Source of the DNA: an uncultured Phascolarctobacterium sp.
GTDB lineage: Bacteria > Bacillota > Negativicutes > Acidaminococcales > Acidaminococcaceae
Direction: 5' to 3'
Assembly (NCBI GenBank): GCA_900554395.1
Contig: USHB01000111.1
Coordinates: 1-5,744, forward strand
Length of the DNA stretch: 5,744 nucleotides
How positions within the stretch are numbered: position 1 is the first letter of the stretch; each line of letters starts with the position of its first letter. The translations under genes and the position numbers were made by a program. Positions 4,280 to 5,744 of this stretch are shown piece by piece. The notes beneath the pieces are model-generated. The model was not told the origin of the DNA. It was given only the letters and a program-made list of their open reading frames with translations, and ran no database searches.

Positions 4280-5263
4280 ATGGGCATTAGAGAATTAAGT
4301 GAAGCAACAGAAGAAAAAATACTAGCACCATGGGCACAGAAAAGTGCCGTTGCCATGCGTGAAAAATTAGAGGAGCCGGATGAACTGCGTACTGCTTACC
4401 AGCGTGACAGGGACAGGATTATACACAGCATGGCTTTCCGCAAGTTAAAGCATAAAACGCAGGTTTATTTAAACGCCGGCGACCATTACCGTACACGCCT
4501 CACGCACAGCATGGAAGTATCGCAAATTGCCAGAACCATTGCCAGAGCGCTGCGTTTAAACGAGGATTTAACCGAAGCTGCTGCGTTGGGACATGACTTG
4601 GGGCACACGCCTTTCGGCCATGCAGGCGAGCGTGCCATTAATGCGTACACCGGGCATTTTAAGCATAACGAACAAAGCCTGCGCGTGGTTAAATATTACG
4701 GTCGTGACGGACGCGGGCTGAATTTAACGCTTGACGTGCAGGATGCCATAGTAAATCATACCGGCGATACGCTCCCAAAAACTTTGGAAGGGCAGATTGT
4801 GCGCCGCTGCGATCGCATTGCTTACCTGTGCCACGATTTTGACGACGGCTGTAAGGTTGGCATTATCGGGCCGGAAAAACTGCCGGGCATTGTTGCCATG
4901 CGTTTGGGCACGCAGCCAAGCCAGATTTTGGATATTCTGGTGCGTAACGTTGTTGAAAATTCACTTGGCAAAGCGGAAATTATAATGGACAAATATTATG
5001 AAGAAGCAATGGATGAATTCCGCTGCTTTATGTTTGACTACGTTTACTGCTCGCCGGAGCTTACGCAGGAACACCGCAAGGCAGAGCACGTTGTAACCAC
5101 TTTGCTTGATTTGTATATGAAACAGCCGGAGATGCTGCCGCGTGAATATGCTGAAGCCGCCAAAATCTTTGGCAAAGAGCAGGCGGTTGTGGATTTTATT
5201 GCCAGCTTAACTGATGCTGCGGCAGTGCAGCTTTTCAGCCGGTATTTTTTGCCGGTTATATAA
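4280..5263 (+). CDS. dgt: Deoxyguanosinetriphosphate triphosphohydrolase-like protein (HD domain)
   Basis: This 327-aa enzyme of the type 2 dGTPase-like family hydrolyses dNTPs to nucleoside and triphosphate and so trims the dNTP pool. The HD-domain metal site is visible: H76 (RLTHSMEVSQIAR), the H105-D106 pair in GHDLGHTPFGHAGE, and a later Asp (D178 in RRCDRIAYLCHDFDDG). The N-terminal segment RDRDRIIHSMAFRKLKHKTQV is also typical of the family. Length is within the range expected for the short type 2 form. ATG 4280 is preferred over GTG 4271 because AAAGGTG lies 6 nt before ATG but overlaps the GTG. Its position directly before dnaG places dNTP control beside replication priming, an arrangement I recall from other Firmicutes. 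The true in vivo substrate cannot be told from sequence. Confidence 0.94.
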   Translation: MGIRELSEATEEKILAPWAQKSAVAMREKLEEPDELRTAYQRDRDRIIHSMAFRKLKHKTQVYLNAGDHYRTRLTHSMEVSQIARTIARALRLNEDLTEAAALGHDLGHTPFGHAGERAINAYTGHFKHNEQSLRVVKYYGRDGRGLNLTLDVQDAIVNHTGDTLPKTLEGQIVRRCDRIAYLCHDFDDGCKVGIIGPEKLPGIVAMRLGTQPSQILDILVRNVVENSLGKAEIIMDKYYEEAMDEFRCFMFDYVYCSPELTQEHRKAEHVVTTLLDLYMKQPEMLPREYAEAAKIFGKEQAVVDFIASLTDAAAVQLFSRYFLPVI

Positions 5264-5297
5264 TGTAGTGAAAAATAAATTATATTTAATAAAAAAG

Positions 5298-5322
5298 AGG
5301 ATTTTTAATTTAGATATTGAAT
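5298..5322 (+). promoter_or_regulatory. Sigma-H-type promoter upstream of dnaG
   Basis: AGGATTT (5298-5304), 14 nt, then GAAT (5319-5322) with A at the -10 R position (5316) matches the Bacillus sigma-H pattern AGGAWWW-N14-RnnGAAT. From memory, the spacing equals that of the spoVG promoter. The site lies in the 102-nt dgt-dnaG gap, with transcription expected near 5330, about 35 nt before the dnaG ATG. In B. subtilis the dnaG-sigA operon has a known sigma-H promoter, which supports the call. No terminator is seen after dgt, so read-through into dnaG is also likely. Confidence 0.6.
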
Positions 5323-5365
5323 ATAAATAGAGCAGATGATATTTAAAGTGACGGGAGCAAGGCAA

Positions 5366-5744
5366 ATGAGCAGTATGTTTGATGATTTTAAAGAGCAGGT
5401 CCGCTCACAGGCAAATATCGTCGAAATAGTTTCGGAATATGTACCGCTGAAAAAACGCGGCAGCAGCTATTGGGGCTGCTGTCCTTTTCATGGCGAAAAA
5501 ACGCCGTCATTTTCGGTATCGCCGGATAAAAACTTTTTTTACTGTTTTGGCTGCCACGCCGGGGGCGATATTTTTTCTTTCATTATGAAGATAGAAAACT
5601 GCACCTTTCAGGAAGCGCTGAAAATTTTGGCAAACAAACTCGGCATTCCCATTCCGGAGCGTGAAAAAACAAGACAGGAAATTGAACGCGAAAAAGAAGC
5701 AAAAGAAATTATTGCTGCCAACGAACTGGCAACACGCTTTTACC
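5366..5744 (+). CDS. dnaG: DNA primase DnaG, N-terminal part (runs off the window)
   Basis: DnaG makes RNA primers at the replication fork in contact with the DnaB helicase. The first 126 codons are present. Residues 1-100 are the CHC2-type zinc-binding domain: C39, H42 (GCCPFHGEKTPSFSV), then C60 and C63 (YCFGCHAGGDIFSFI) are the expected zinc ligands, all intact. The following Glu/Lys-rich segment (IPEREKTRQEIEREKEAKEI) links to the TOPRIM catalytic core, which lies outside the window. The start is ATG 5366 with GGGAG 8 nt upstream. In most Firmicutes rpoD (sigA) follows dnaG, so it would be expected just to the right. A sigma-H-type promoter precedes it. Confidence 0.97.
   Translation, partial: MSSMFDDFKEQVRSQANIVEIVSEYVPLKKRGSSYWGCCPFHGEKTPSFSVSPDKNFFYCFGCHAGGDIFSFIMKIENCTFQEALKILANKLGIPIPEREKTRQEIEREKEAKEIIAANELATRFY

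Noticed and set aside
5259..5264. TATAAT at the dgt stop as a dnaG promoter
   Set aside because: No -35 element lies at 15-19 nt upstream; the TTTTCA candidate is 21 nt away.
1..5744. tRNA, rRNA, insertion sequences, riboswitches
   Set aside because: No cloverleaf, ribosomal RNA core, transposase or known riboswitch motif was recognised by reading both strands.

Overview
The window looks like a chromosomal segment of a low-to-moderate GC Firmicute with an outer membrane, most likely the class Negativicutes (an Acidaminococcaceae/Phascolarctobacterium-like organism is my best guess). Two things suggest this. The ccpN-ppsR / dgt / dnaG neighbourhood is Firmicute in character, and a secreted LptA/OstA-type protein of lipopolysaccharide transport sits inside it. 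The family guess is inference from gene content; no database was searched.

Left part (1-1064): accessory DNA. Positions 1-137 are the leader-distal end of a type I-C-like CRISPR array: one intact 33-bp repeat, one 37-bp spacer and a decayed terminal repeat. Next comes an AT-rich two-gene cassette on the minus strand. It encodes a 164-aa protein with a RadC/JAMM-like HNHP...S..D signature, overlapping by 8 nt a 74-aa charged coiled-coil protein, and ends in a strong terminator at 244-273. A second, isolated, degenerate copy of the CRISPR repeat (976-1008) lies exactly over the apparent start of the 164-aa gene. The cassette is therefore bracketed by same-orientation CRISPR repeat relics. This is the most unusual structure in the window. 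The stretch 138-243 holds no gene or convincing signal.

Middle (1023-3709): a secreted copper-amine-oxidase-N-domain protein runs on the minus strand with its own terminator and an extended -10 promoter. It diverges from the ccpN-ppsR operon. CcpN is a helix-turn-helix/CBS repressor of gluconeogenic genes, and PpsR is the bifunctional kinase/phosphorylase that controls pyruvate phosphate dikinase, so the pair acts on the pyruvate/PEP node. ppsR appears to start at a non-canonical codon (ATA at 2857) overlapping the end of ccpN. A shared terminator (3679-3709) closes the operon.

Right part (3716-5744): lptA-like (minus) and dgt (plus) diverge from a short intergenic region. There two face-to-face sigma-A-type promoters overlap around a perfect 12-bp GC palindrome. 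dgt (dNTP triphosphohydrolase) is followed by the 5' part of dnaG (primase), which runs off the window. A sequence matching the sigma-H (Spo0H) promoter pattern, with spoVG-like 14-nt spacing, precedes dnaG. The same 15-bp block also occurs upstream of ccpN.
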